Positions 47,700 to 60,073 of a stretch of DNA of 64,000 nucleotides are shown piece after piece. Under the pieces are notes generated by a model that was given only the letters and a program-made list of their open reading frames with translations, searched no databases and had not been told where the DNA came from. Each line of letters begins with the position of its first letter. The first letter of the stretch is position 1. Origin of the DNA: Owenia fusiformis (Eukaryota > Annelida > Polychaeta > Sabellida > Oweniidae); the NCBI GenBank assembly GCA_903813345.2, contig CAIIXF020000011.1, positions 24,358,166 through 24,422,165 on the forward strand, written 5' to 3'. The position numbers and the translations under genes were made by a program.

Positions 47700-50600
47700 T
47701 CTCCCTTATACCAAATCACACTTAAATGTAACAGACCCTAGTCAACAGCTCACCATCCTGACATTGGCTTTTAACACATATATTTACAGATACATATTCA
47801 GTTACACATACAGGGTCATTACATATATAAAACTGACACAGTTTGCATAGTTGAATAACTGGTTTCAATAAAAGGTGAAAAGTGAACATGGTATTAAAAG
47901 AGTAAAACTGCAAACAACCTACTTAGGGACCTGTTATATTGAGATGAATAGGGATTGATTAATATGAACAGTAATTATATAAAATGTGAAAATGACAATG
48001 TTACATATACAAAAAATTACCCCATTGTTACAAAATCACAAAAAGTGAAATATCTTTTCTTGTATTGCATTTTCGTTCACTGGACATATTTTAATTTGCA
48101 TTGCTATTAGATACATTTTAAGAGTGATATGAAAATTGAACCACGAAAACAGATTTATTTTAAGTTAAAGGGAACTTTCTACCATACCCGCCATGCTATC
48201 TGACCCGAACGAGCCACCTTGTGGTGAGATTGGTAACTACCTGCTCGCATCTGCGTTATTACGCAGAGACATAAACGTATACACAAGGAAACTATAGGAG
48301 CTAAGCTATTTTATCTCTGTATACATTTTAACTGTAATACATCGTTACAAAAAATACAAAATACCTGTATATTGATTTTTTGACCTTCTTGAATTGAATC
48401 GAATTTGTCCAAAGGTCTTGAAACGTAAAATACCTAAATATTTACGTACTTTTACTAAATATTGACGTACTTATCTATTCCTTACAATCTTAAATACAAT
48501 ATCTCACAAAATATTTACGATATGTTAGAAATTGATGAAGTTATAATAGATTAAAAGTGCAAAATTGTAAATAATAAGTAACCATTCTTATAGAAGAAAT
48601 ATACAAAAGTCATTGTTGTAAACTCTTTAGTTTTCCTGAAATAAAGTGTGCAGTTTTGGGATTTTTAGATAATATACATGAAAAGGAATGACATAAGCCA
48701 GAAATATTCTAAAATTGAAACAATGTTTTTGTTAGACTGCTTGCTAGATCCGATTCTCTCTTTAAAATGTCAATATCTAGGTTTACGCGTTTTTTACCCT
48801 TGGTCTGAGATTCGACCCTTGATGAGGCAAGGTCATTCCTATGTAAAATATCAATATCTATGTATTTGGTGATTTAAAGTCCTTTGGGCTGCTGTGACCC
48901 TTGGCAACCAACGATTAGGTGAACTGAGTTCAAGGCCAATGTAACTGGGTCAAGTTTGTTTCAAGATCAAAAATTAATATCTAAGTATTTGGCGTTGAAA
49001 GGACCTTGAGGGCTACAATGACCCTTGGCGACACATGATTAGGTGACCTAAGGTCAAAGTCAATGTGTATTGGCCAACGTTATTTCAAGGTCACATCTAG
49101 GTACTAGTATCTGGCGTTTCACGAGGTTTCAACAAGTTCATCTCAATTCAAAAATCAGTCAAAGTCAAGTTATCAATACAGGTATTTTGCATTTTATGGA
49201 GGCTGCTGCTATATGGGGACCCTTCATGATCAACTCGAACATGTAGATTTCTAGTATTTGTAAAGATGTATAAAAGTTAAAATGTATACTTTCCATGAGC
49301 TCCTATCGTTGGACTTAAATAAGGAGTATGATTTTAAAATTGGCTAGGTCGTGGTTAAGCAACAATAGTATGTTCCAAATACCGCTGTGTAATGCCTGGA
49401 TCACATTTGCTGCGAGTATTTTGTTCAAAATTGAATACATTTCTGAACACAATACTCAATCGGCCGGGCGCCGTAGTGAAAATCGGAGCAAATGTGACCA
49501 AGACATAAAACAATTGAATAATACTGTAGTGTTAAAGGAATTGACAATAATTTTAAAATTACCTCCTGTTCAAGTTGCAATCATTTTTATAGATTATATT
49601 GATAGATTTAATATCACTGAATATGGAATTGCTTGTTGAGAACCACACAACATTGCCATTTATCATTTATTTGAGATTTAAGCAGGGGTCCATTTTTTAA
49701 AGAAATAATCATTTTAAAAGATTTCTTGTGAATAGATAATAAATAAGTGCAAAAAGTATGAATTATTATATATCAAGAGCATAATGTAAAATTTCAACTG
49801 AAAAGTAAGATCAAAATGGAATCCAAATTCACAGTAGGGGGTATAACTCATCAAACACTGTATAATTTTTTAAAACTTATTGTTACAGCCTTATGTTTTT
49901 AATTTGCTTTTGTTAGTTAGGATTATATCATTGACCATTCATGAATTTTTGTGCACCATACAAGGTTACAGAACTTCATTTATGAACGATTTCAGCAGGG
50001 GTCTATTTTACGAAAATTAAATATTTTTCCGGATAGTTCTTAGATGGAAAGCTAGTACATTGTTACGATTAAATTACATCATTAAGGTATATAAATCATA
50101 AAAACAGGTTTCATCCTGATGTCTACAACCTAATTCGTATAAGGCCATGTCAAATGGGGGGGGGGGGGGGGGGGGGGGCATTGACCTCCATTTGGGGATC
50201 TTTATTACTTATATGATTTCAATATTACAATAATGTCGGTATCATTATAAACAGGCACTAAATAAGTGTAGAGTATTATAAAAACGTTGACAGCAAGAAG
50301 ATTTATAAAATTGAAACTGTAAAACGAGATAACATTTGGGCTCTAAAATCACAATGATTGGTATAACTAATCAAATGTTTACTTTTTAAGGTTATTATCA
50401 TATCCTAGCAATTTAAATTGTTTTAAATAGTTATAATTGAATTATTTGCAGTTTCTGAATTTTTCGAATATCTTAAAATGGTTCAGATTTTCATTTATTG
50501 AAGATTTAATTCAAGTCAAATTCAAAAAGATGAATATTTTTGTGAATAGTACTCAGATCAATTACTATTACTACCACCTTGCCGGGAATGTTATAGGGGT

Positions 50601-50780
50601 ATTAGTGCTAGTTTAGAAGGCATTTATGTTACTTTATCGATCTGAGCAATATGTGACGTCATAGTGGCGGGCCATAGTTGCGGGCCAATTATGCATTAAC
50701 GCCCGGCAATTTTCCCCGGGAAATGACATATCTTTCAATGCATATAATTTTTGTTATTTCTGCCCTGGGCATTAACTGTG
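47700..50780. other. Element B interior, non-coding
   Basis: No gene recognised. 48800-49110 holds two to three diverged units of about 130 bp (GACCCTTGGC, GATTAGGTGA, TCAAGGTCA words). A G run of about 22 lies at 50157-50178. A 103-codon frame at 49328 shows no motif. Confidence 0.45.
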
Positions 50781-50788
50781 GTAATACT

Positions 50789-51782
50789 CACGCCCGATGA
50801 TCGTGAATATGGGACCTAGGGGGGGGGGGGGGGGGGGGGGGGGCAGGCAATTTCTGCTAGGAAATTCAACAAATCTGGAAGATTTATTTTTTCAAGAAAA
50901 AGTTTACTATTGAATTGCTAAATGTATAGGCGCACGGTATGGTAGAATATGTTAGGTTTTCTGGGATTTTTTCTGAAACGATACGCATCTAAGGTGTGAG
51001 ATCTATTAAAAAGGCGCAAGGCCATCAACAGGCACAAATCAACGTTTTTGCTATAAATCAAGCAACAATGGACTACACGACCTGTAATAAATACTTGTAA
51101 GTGATGTTATCATAACTAAATTAATGTAAAATAATCGAAAATAATTAAAATGGGACGGAGGGGGGAGGGGACGGAGGGGGGAGTAATAATTCTATAAAGT
51201 GAAACAACTTCACACGAATTCTTGTATTTGAAAAATGAACTCATTAACTTAGTAAGAAACTGGATGATATACCCCTGGAGACTGAAAAATGGGGACATTT
51301 GGAGTAAAAGGACTTAAAGTCGCGAAACATCTCTAATCATGCCTTATATACGTATTGCTCCCCCCCTCCGTCCCCTCCCCCCCCCCTCCGTCCCAAATTC
51401 ATTATTTTCGATTATTTTTTATTTCACATATGGAAACTTATTTTATAAATTCAGCAATGACATTAATTTAGTTATGATAACATCACTTACAGGTATTTAT
51501 TACAGGTCGTCCAGACCATTGTTGCTTGATTTATAGCAAAAACGTTGATTTGTGCCTGTTGATGGCCTTGCGCCTTTTTTAATAGATCTCATACCTTAGA
51601 TGCGTATCGTTTCAGAAAAAATCCCAGAAAACCTAACATATTCTACCATACCGTGCGCCTATCCATTTAGCAATTCAATAGTAAACTTTTTCTTGAAAAA
51701 ATAAATCTTCCAGATTTGTTGAATTTCCTAGCAGAAATTGCCTGCTCCCCCCTCCGTCCCATATTCACGATCACCGGGCGTG
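50789..51782. mobile_element. 1-kb palindromic element, CACG ends, 5-bp duplication ATACT
   Basis: The ends CACGCCCGATGATCGTG and (reversed) CACGCCCGGTGATCGTG are flanked by ATACT (50784-50788, 51783-51787). Arms of about 400 bp (50789-51185 and 51360-51782) are complementary, leaving a centre of about 170 bp, so the element can fold almost entirely. The arms include GGGACGGAGGGG words and, on the left, a G run of over 20 (50820-50843). No protein is encoded; open frames such as 51716-51904 only read through an arm. Confidence 0.8.
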
Positions 51783-52089
51783 ATACTAATAACCTCATTT
51801 CTGCAGGCAATATTAAACAAATACTGGATGATCAGGAGCTTGATATGGCAGAATACCTATTTGAGAAAAAAATATTGGGCGAGGCGGTATTTATTAATTT
51901 CTAGCATTGCCTCATGGGATAGTCTATTTTCTACTTAATAAAATAATCTATTACTAAAGTTATGTGCTTGCAGAGATAGCCTGTATCGCAAAAATCATAT
52001 ATCCTTTCACCCCACATCATATCATATGCTTTATTGATGTTAAAATCCAATTTTATAAATAGCGCGAATACATTCTTAATTCATCTTAG

Positions 52090-54445
52090 ATTATAATTTG
52101 AATGCAAAAGCCGATTCATAAGTAGATAATTCGTTGTAAACTTCAAAAGTGTCAATATCTAATATTTTTTATTATTATGGACCTCTGTTAAACCCCTCGA
52201 TGATAAGTAAACGATAATGTTGACAGGTCCTCAACGGATGAAAACGTATGTAGGAATATATGTTTTATCATTTAAACATATCATTTAACAATTGGCGGAT
52301 CAACGATTAAACACGATGATGTTAAAATAAAGTGAACTAAATGGAACCATTATTTTTTATCATTTTGAATGCAAAATATAGTCAGACAGACGATCTTAGT
52401 TTCAATTAAACAGATAAAATCAATATGTCATACTAATAAACTTTACAAAAGCCGATAAATGAGGAGATAATCTGTTGTAAACTTCAAAAATATCAAAATC
52501 TAATATTTTTGTTGACCCCTGTTAAACCCCTCAATAATAAGGAAACGGTAATGTTGACAGGTCCTCAACAGGTGAAAATGTATATAGGAATATATGTTTT
52601 ATCATTTAAACATCAAAACAATTGCCGGACAAAAAACAAGATGATGTTAAAAGAAAATGAACTGTAAATGGAATCATTGTTTTTAATCATATTGAATGCA
52701 CAATATAATCAGATAGACGATTTTATTTTCAATTAAACAGATAAGATCAATACGTCATACTAATTAGAAAATGGCAACTTCACGGAGTAGCCCAACGAAC
52801 ACCATATAAATCATCAATCTGTACAGTCACAATGTAATATTTACCATCTACTCTTTCCTTCAATAAATATTTTAGATCATTGTAACCATACATAGATGAC
52901 TCTAAGTAATGTCGAATATCTGCTCTAGTCGGATATTTTGAATTTTCAGAGGCACAAATCCGAAAAACACTGCCATCATTGTTATCTACTCTGAAATTCC
53001 TTCAATTTGAGTATAATGTAGCCATACTTTTAAGTAATCAGAAATAATTGCAAAATCCCGCATTAGACAGCCATTTTGAATTTTTTGAGGCCCGAATCAG
53101 AAAAACGCTACAATATTTGCAATCTACTCTAAATTGCCTTTCATTTGAGTATAATAAAGCTACACTTCAAAAACATCTCAAAATTAATGCAAATGTGTGT
53201 TTTCCCAACCCCCCCCCCCATTTACGGCCCCTGGGGGTCAGGGTGAAAAATCCAGGATATATGTGAAATAGATAGATACCGTTGATATACTACCAATATT
53301 TTAAATAATAATGTTTCTTATTTTGGTTTAAAATGAAAAACATAAGATTTTTTCGAAAAATTCCCGCCATTTTTAAACTGGCGGCCATCTTGAAATTTTT
53401 TTTGCGTATAACTATTCACCAATATACATCTTTCCACCAAATATGAAGAAAATCTGTGTACTAGTATTCAAGTTATCTTCCGGACAGACGGACGGATGGA
53501 CTGACTGTCTGACTGACTGACGGACGGAGGGCTTCACTCTATCCCTACTGAACTTCGTTCGATGGGATAATAAACTTTCCAAAAGCCGATTAATGAGTAG
53601 ATAATCTGTTGTAAACTTCAAAAATATCAAAATCTAATATTTTTGTTGACCCCTGTTAAACCCCTCAATAATAAGTAAACGGTAATGTTGACAGGTCCTC
53701 AACAGGTGACAATGTATGTAGTAATATATGTTTTATCATTTAAACATATCAAAACAATTGGCGGATCAACAAAAAACAAGATGATGTTAAAAGAAAGTGA
53801 ACTAAATGGAACCATTATTTTTAATCATTTTGAATGTAAAATATAATCAGACAAACAATCTTATTTTCAATTAAACAGATAAAATCAATAGGTCATCCTG
53901 ATAAGTTTCCCAAAAACCGATTCATCCGTTGTAAACTTCAAGAATATCAAAATCTAATATTTTTTATTTTTGTGGACCCCTGTCAAACCCCTCAATAATA
54001 AGTAATGGTAATGTTGACAAGTGCTCAACATGTGAAAACGTATGTAGGAATATATGTTTTATCATTTAGATATATCAAAACAATTGACGGATCAACAAAA
54101 AACAAGATGATGTTAAAAGAAAGTGAACTTAATGAAACAATTATTTTTAATCATTTTGAATGCAAAATATAATCAGACAGACGATCTTATTTTCAATTAA
54201 ACAGATAAAATCAATATGTCATGCTAATAATCTTCCCAAAATCCGATTCATAAGTATATTATCCGTTGTAAACTTCAAGAATATCAAAATCTAATATTTT
54301 AAAATTTTTGTGGACCCCTGTTAAACCCCTCAATAATAAGTAAATGGTAATGTTGACAAGTGCTCAACAAGTGAAAACGTATGCAGGAATATATGTTTCA
54401 TCATTTGAACTCATCAAAACAATTGCAGGATGAACAGGAAGAAAC
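52090..54445 (+). repeat. About 330-bp satellite-like array, five copies, interrupted
   Basis: Units near 52100-52440, 52441-52764, 53568-53900, 53901-54230 and 54231-54445 (the last partial) share TGTTGTAAACTTCAA, CTAATATTTTT, TTAAACCCCTCAATAATAAG, GGTAATGTTGACAGG and GGAATATATGTTT. Identity is high by eye. An unrelated 803-bp insertion splits unit 2 from unit 3. Confidence 0.85.
52765..53567. mobile_element. 803-bp insertion in the satellite, TAAT duplication
   Basis: TAAT lies at 52761-52764 and 53568-53571, and removal restores the satellite sequence (CATACTAATAAACTTT). Inside, two copies of a TTTGAGTATAAT-containing segment (about 52950-53030, 53100-53180) are followed by a C run and a GGACGGAC-rich part (53480-53530). 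The right-hand part resembles a dispersed repeat common in marine invertebrates, but no TIR or poly(A) was seen. Confidence 0.55.
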
Positions 54446-54724
54446 AGCTTAATTAAGGCTTATCTGAAAAATTCCTTTATCCCTACTGTATCAGTTTCAG
54501 ATTAACAGCGGTCAAAAGCATTTACAAAAAAACCGCCAGAGTTGGCAATCATATAAAATGAAACCAATCCCGCTGTGATTCATAGAAATAACTAATTTAC
54601 TGCATTGAGTTCAATGTTATAACCATGTCGATTTACATGAGTGTCCGATTCATTGTACCAAATTTAAACCTTGACTGTTCTCCAGAAAGCAATAAGCTGA
54701 CATATATCATATTTTACAATTTAA

Positions 54725-55990
54725 AGGGACCCAACACCTTACAAAACTTCTTACGGAGAGGAATAAGGGAAAATGCTTGCCGGATTCTGAATCTGTGTAT
54801 TTTTTAATGATTTTTCACCGTCTTAGAATTTCAATTTTTTTCTTTTGAAAAAATGAGATTTGCATTGTTTTCCAATTAGACAAATGAGTAAACATGAATA
54901 GCTCGAAATCTAACGGTGAGATTTTGTTTTAAAAAATCATGGATATCAAGGCTAAATATAGCTATACAATAAACATAAAAAAGCAATGCTTGGACTCTTC
55001 ATATTCACACAAAAAATTAATTAGTAAATGAGGTTTGATATTTGTGAGAATAAGTTGTACGAGTCGCAATGCTCTACAAACACCAGACTACAGGGTGGAT
55101 TAGGATCAATGACACACATAAAAAATAATTTAAAAATATTTCATGATAATTATCTCAAACAAAAGCAGTTAGCGAAGGATACATTTCATTACACACAATA
55201 AATAGTTATCACTTTTGACTATATATACATATCTCATGGGAATGTATTTCCATCTGCTCAAGATATCACATTTTAGCTTCGAAAATCACAATCGTTGGAT
55301 AATACATTTGTCTCAGAATGATAAGCCACCCTGTAGCAATGTAGCTTTCACTTGAAGTGTACCCTTGAGAATAATGAACTTACTTTCAAATTGGTCTTGC
55401 TTTTGTGGTATATGTGGCTTTTTAGCAAATCTGCCACGCTCATTTCTTTCCAGAACCATCTTGTTCACATGTAACACTAGGCTATACGCGCATGTATAGA
55501 CAGATGACATAGATATACATATAAATTATATATTGCACCTGTATTTACTTACATGGGAATATTCCCTTTGGAAAAATGCAAATGCATGAACATATATTTT
55601 CATCTTACTGTATATATGACTTCAAGCTAACATATTATTTCATATTTATATTTTCATAGTTAGTCTAACATAAATAATAGATCCATGAGAACAATATTCT
55701 TTGTTTTCTTAAAAATTGATGGGTTTACTGTGAATTCAATAAATTACAATTTGCAAGGGGTAAGTATACTGTATGACCTTAGTTGCAAAGTACTGTTTAT
55801 ATATGCAGCTCAATAGCATAAAATATGTTGAATGAAGCATATGGTATGGATTAGTCGTGTGACACACAAACTGACCAATACATGAGGGTATTAGCTACTT
55901 TTCACAGAAACCAAAGGAGGACAGTGCTTTTATTTCAACTGGGAGCTTACCTCCACACGACTGATCATGTGATCATGGTGTTGGGTCCCT
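54725..55990. mobile_element. TTAA-flanked element with AGGGACCCAACACC ends
   Basis: 1266 bp with TTAA on both sides (54721-54724, 55991-55994). The ends AGGGACCCAACACC and GGTGTTGGGTCCCT are perfect inverted repeats. A further inner pair (ACAGGGTGG at 55090, CCACCCTGT at 55326) is visible. No transposase. It is distinct from the TTAA element at 20083-21063 in its ends. Confidence 0.78.
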
Positions 55991-55994
55991 TTAA

Positions 55995-56824
55995 TACAAC
56001 TGAAAAGATAATAAATGTTTTAATATAAAGTTGACGTAGTTATAAATGTTTTCAGCGTAAAATCAAAGCACAACCATATAATTAAAAAAATTACGCTGGG
56101 ATTCCAACTGGATACAACTGACGAGTTGTATTTAAGGTGGCCCAAAGTGCTGCTTATTTTTTCGTGAAGCCACTCAGTAAAATTACGATTTCTCTGCACC
56201 CTGATGTTCAATCAACATCATTCGAGTATCTATATGTTCCTGACACGTTCGGGCATCCGGTTATGACAACGTCTACCCATTGTTGCACGTGAAATTGACG
56301 TAATTCATGACTGAAATCGGGAAGACAAAATATGTGATATTCTTTCAGAATTGTTTATAATAACTATTTACAAAAACGTTCCCGAGACACAATCCATTTA
56401 GGTAGGGTTTGTTTTAAAGTCGAAAAGCCCCAATAAGACAATACAAACCCAGATTAAACCCAGAAGAATGCAGATTTCATGTAATGATTTACGTTCATGT
56501 AAACAAGTAAAGTACATATAATCCCCATATAAAACACTGGCCTACGTGACATGTAAACACAGGTTCAAATTGAAATATAGAAAATTTTCAACATAGCATT
56601 TGCTTCCGTGTTCTGTATGCCCCTCTACCTGCTTAATAAGGCAATGGATCTTCAAATAAAACCTTAGCCAAGTAGATAAGGGTCTCTGGAACACTTTTGT
56701 ATATAGTTTTCACAAGCAATTTTATTCCCGGACGCCCAAACGTGTCAGGAACACATATATATTTGAATGATCTTGATTGGACATCAGGTTGCAGAGAAAT
56801 CGTATTTTTACTGAGTGGATTATT
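55995..56824. other. Element B interior, right end, non-coding
   Basis: No gene or repeat recognised, except ATACAACTGACGAGTTGTAT (56112-56131), a dyad also present in the TIRs near the tRNA-like pair. Confidence 0.45.
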
Positions 56825-58669
56825 GAATTTCATAGATCTAGAGGCCCTTCAGGAGTGGAAAACCTTAAATTATCAGAGATTAATGTTTCCAAACTGTTTT
56901 GAAACAAACTAACGTCTTGTTTTCAACCTACACCTTGCTCCTTTCTGTCGTATTTAATAAAACAAAAATAGTATATCACGGAGGGATACGAACCACTCAC
57001 CTGGGACTTGGTTATTCACTAGCGCCATAGGCGTTCTACTATTCTGGATACAACTGACGAGTCGTATTTAAGTGGAGACAAAAGTGAGGATCATTTTGAA
57101 TTGACGCTCGGTATAAATATATAATACTTTTGTTCTTTCATATCGGTAGCTCGTTGGCCTCATGGTTAGCGTGCCTGGCTTCAATTGTCTAGGTTAGTTG
57201 ATCGAGACCCGTTCATGTCGAACTTTTTGATTTGCTTGTTGTCAAGCGAACTCCCGTGCAGTGATAATATCACTGCGGCGGGCAGGTATCTCACCGTAAG
57301 CATGGTAACTTCTAATAAACAACTGACGTGATTGGTTCTAGTCCCACGCTCAGGTCGCGTGATTGTTAAATTTAGACAATTTCATTGGTTAAATTGCGCG
57401 TATTAACTGATAAACAACACGTGCGGTAAACTATTATCAACACAACTTTTACTCAGAATTCCTTCCGCGGTGATTTCTTCTCATATTTCAATAATTTTGA
57501 AATATTTCGACAAAATAATGGTTGGGGAACATTTATGAATACATATTTTATAAGTTGTGTGAAAATTGACCACATATATGATGAAAAAGGGAACTATTTT
57601 CCCCAAATTTTGGGGATTTTCTTCGTCTGCCCGCCGCAGTGTCTATACCGAGACACTGCATGGGAGTTCGGTTGTCAAGATATAATAAGTAGGGCAAAAT
57701 CCAGAAAAAGTAGATCAAAAATACTCCAATGGAGTATAAAATTGCCACCAGGATTCCGGAATGAGACGAATGTTAACTCGTGAAATCTCGGTAGATAAAG
57801 TAGGTCAGAAAATCCGGATTAATCCGAACAAGGTTCGGGAATTTCCGTCATAAGAAGTAGGTCAAAAATACTCCAATGGAGTATAAAATTGTCACCAGGA
57901 TTCCGAAATACGACGAATCGAATCGGAAAACTTCGGTACAATAATGAAGTGCATAAAAACCGAAATGATCCGAACAACGTTCGGATAAAATCGTGAAACA
58001 GGTGTCAGGGGCTTCCCCTCATCTTTCCATATATGGTTCTAAAAGCCTTATATGGATCTATCACGTGAAATTCAAAATGACGTTCCTATATGGTTCTATG
58101 GGCCTTATATGAATCTTTCGAACACGTGACCTAATACCAAATCAAAATCAAAATTTTACCTTGACCATTGGATGGGATTTCATAGAAAATATCAAAGAAA
58201 ACATATCCTCGTGATCCTTAAATCACTTAAATTCGATCATTTTATCTTCACCCCTTGATGGAATTTAATGAAAGAAGTTATGAAAACACATCATCATGTA
58301 AGGGTTTTCACCTAAATTAGCTCGTTTTATCTTGACCCTTCAATTGAATTTCATTGAAAAATGTTTCATGAAAAATATCATCATGTTATGATTTGTATTC
58401 AAATAAGACCGTTTCATCTAAATACTTGCTGGATAATATTTCATAAAAAAATGCACTTTAAAAATATTTCAGGATTTGCCTTAATTTATCAATGTAATGT
58501 AAGTATTAGATTGACTCTCAAATAGGGTTCTATTTTAACTTTTTTATTGAAATTAATACTAGACAGGACTCACTCTCTAAATAGCTAATAAAAATTCAAC
58601 CCTTGGATGTGAAAAAATATGACAAGTCCAGAATCAAATGATTTGTCCAGAACCTCTTAAGATCCTGTT
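56825..58669 (-). repeat. Element B right TIR
   Basis: Reverse complement of the joined left TIR, interrupted by the 424-bp element at 57247-57670. Contains the tRNA-like pair (56975-57035 minus, 57143-57222 plus) and the ATACTCCATTGGAGTAT dyads (57720, 57868). Confidence 0.88.
57247..57670. mobile_element. 424-bp miniature element, 9-bp duplication GTTGTCAAG
   Basis: GTTGTCAAG occurs at 57238-57246 and 57671-57679, and the uninterrupted sequence exists in the left TIR. The TIRs of about 40 bp begin CGAACTCCC and include CACTGCGGCGGGCAG. Each contains an internal hairpin (GCAGTGATAATATCACTGC on the left; the loop differs on the right). A 9-bp duplication suits Mutator-like elements. Non-coding. 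Confidence 0.78.
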
Positions 58670-58673
58670 ATAA

Positions 58674-59926
58674 GCTGCATTTCTTGCAGCGCCCCCACGT
58701 ACGCAGACGATATCTCCCTTCTTGCCAATAACAGGGACAGTCTTAATAACTTGATTTCAATTGCCATTAATTACTCCCAAAAGTGGAGGTTCAAGATAAA
58801 TGTTTGCTGCGTGATAACATTTGGCGAGTCGAAACCTGTAAATGAGAAACTACGGAAAACACGCGAGTGGTCTATTCAAGACGAGGTGTTAGTCGAGGTT
58901 GATCAATGTAAACATCTCGGAAACATATACCAAGCTTCGATGAAAAACACTGCTGCAGTCTCCAGCGCGTGTCATAAGTTAAAAGGCAGTTTCGCATCGC
59001 TAGCAGGAATTGGTGTACATCCGAAGGGTCTCACCCCTTTAACTGGCATACATCTAATTAAGACCATTTGTAATCCCACTGCTCTTTACGGATGCGAGCT
59101 GTGGTTTAATATCACAAAATCGGAAATTTTGAAATTAGAAATTGCTCAACGTTTCATCCTCAAAAGTCTATTTGAATTATTCAAATCTACCAGAACTGAT
59201 ATTGTATACGCTTTAACTGATCTGTTACCAGTCCAGTTCACACTTGACCAACGAAAGCTGTCGTTTCTCGGTCTGCTTTGCAACATGCAACAGCTGACGT
59301 TGACAAAGGACATCTTTCTGTTTAGAGCAAATTTGCTTTACGGAGGAAATCACCGGCAGGCAGGATTTGTCGCCGACATTTCAAACATTCTGAAAACCTA
59401 CGAATTGGAACAATACCTGATTCAATATCTAGATAACGGTTATTTTCCAAATAATATCTTGTGGAAACGCATTTGCAAATATGTAGTCAGACAACGCTTC
59501 CTAGTTCAAAGTGAATCTCAACGCAATGACATCAGAATTTCCATTTCTGTTTTGAGAGCTCATAATCTTTGGAACTTAGCCAGAAAACGGAATTATCTAC
59601 TTCCGTATATTCTCACAGCAGTCAAAGTTTTAGCCATGCCCGTCAATGACTCCAACCTTCTTTGCGATAAATGTGGCAATTTCTATAAGGATGCCATAAA
59701 TCACATGCTAATCGACTGTAATAATTTCAATCACATGAGGAATAAACTCATTATTGACATTGCGTTACCCAACAACCATCCAGCGTTCGATCCAAGAGAA
59801 ATTTGTGCTTCTGTATGCGGCCCTGCCTCGGAGTCATTTGAGATACATAACTTAGAGCTCATCCTGAGATACATTCAAATAGTGATATCAGACTCAGGGA
59901 TTAGTCTCGTACCCTCATTTGCATAA
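58674..59926 (+). pseudogene. LINE ORF2 part 3: reverse transcriptase YADD box and C-terminus
   Basis: Continues the reverse transcriptase after element B with no frame change. The join reads SMI-SCISCSAPTYADDISLL, with the catalytic YADD at 58700-58711. About 415 further codons stay open to TAA after VPSFA. The thumb/connection includes VDQCKHLGNIYQ and NPTALYGCELW, typical of this LINE group. Near the end CDKC, then H-x4-C (C-x2-C-x9-H-x4-C), forms a zinc-finger-like motif. This long open stretch is the best-preserved part of the LINE. Confidence 0.92.
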
Positions 59927-60048
59927 ACTTGCAGAAGATCTTGTAATCTGGAATTTTTATATTACTTTTAAAGATTGTAAATATGTTGTGACCTTGTTTA
60001 TGTTTTATGTTTATTGTATTAATCTAACAATGTAATTAGTTTATATGA

Positions 60049-60073
60049 AATCCGATTTGAAATCGGGAATAAA
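60049..60073 (+). promoter_or_regulatory. LINE 3' hairpin and AATAAA
   Basis: CCGATTTGAAATCGG (60052-60066) is a perfect dyad, followed directly by AATAAA (60068-60073). A stem-loop at the 3' end serves as reverse transcriptase recognition in several LINE families; that role here is inferred. Confidence 0.55.

Larger units (their letters stand above)
34277..58669. mobile_element. Element B: 24.4-kb long-TIR transposon, 4-bp duplication ATAA
   Basis: Same ends as element A (AACAGGATCTTAAGAG), flanked by ATAA at 34273-34276 and 58670-58673. The left TIR is split (34277-35020 and 40203-40829) by a 5.2-kb insertion. The right TIR (about 56825-58669) is split by a 424-bp insertion. Interior 40.8-56.8 kb contains a solo LTR with a Harbinger inside, a palindromic element, a 330-bp satellite array and a TTAA element, but no recognisable transposase of its own family. 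Its orientation equals that of element A, because both share an asymmetric segment next to the left TIR. Confidence 0.88.

Noticed and set aside
57143-57222. Functional tRNA gene
   Set aside because: B-box-like word present, but acceptor and anticodon stems do not pair convincingly; it belongs to the TIR repeat.
34277-58669. Element B as a Polinton/Maverick or viral integration
   Set aside because: Polintons make 6-bp duplications and encode polymerase B, integrase and capsid genes; none are visible, and the duplication here is 4 bp.
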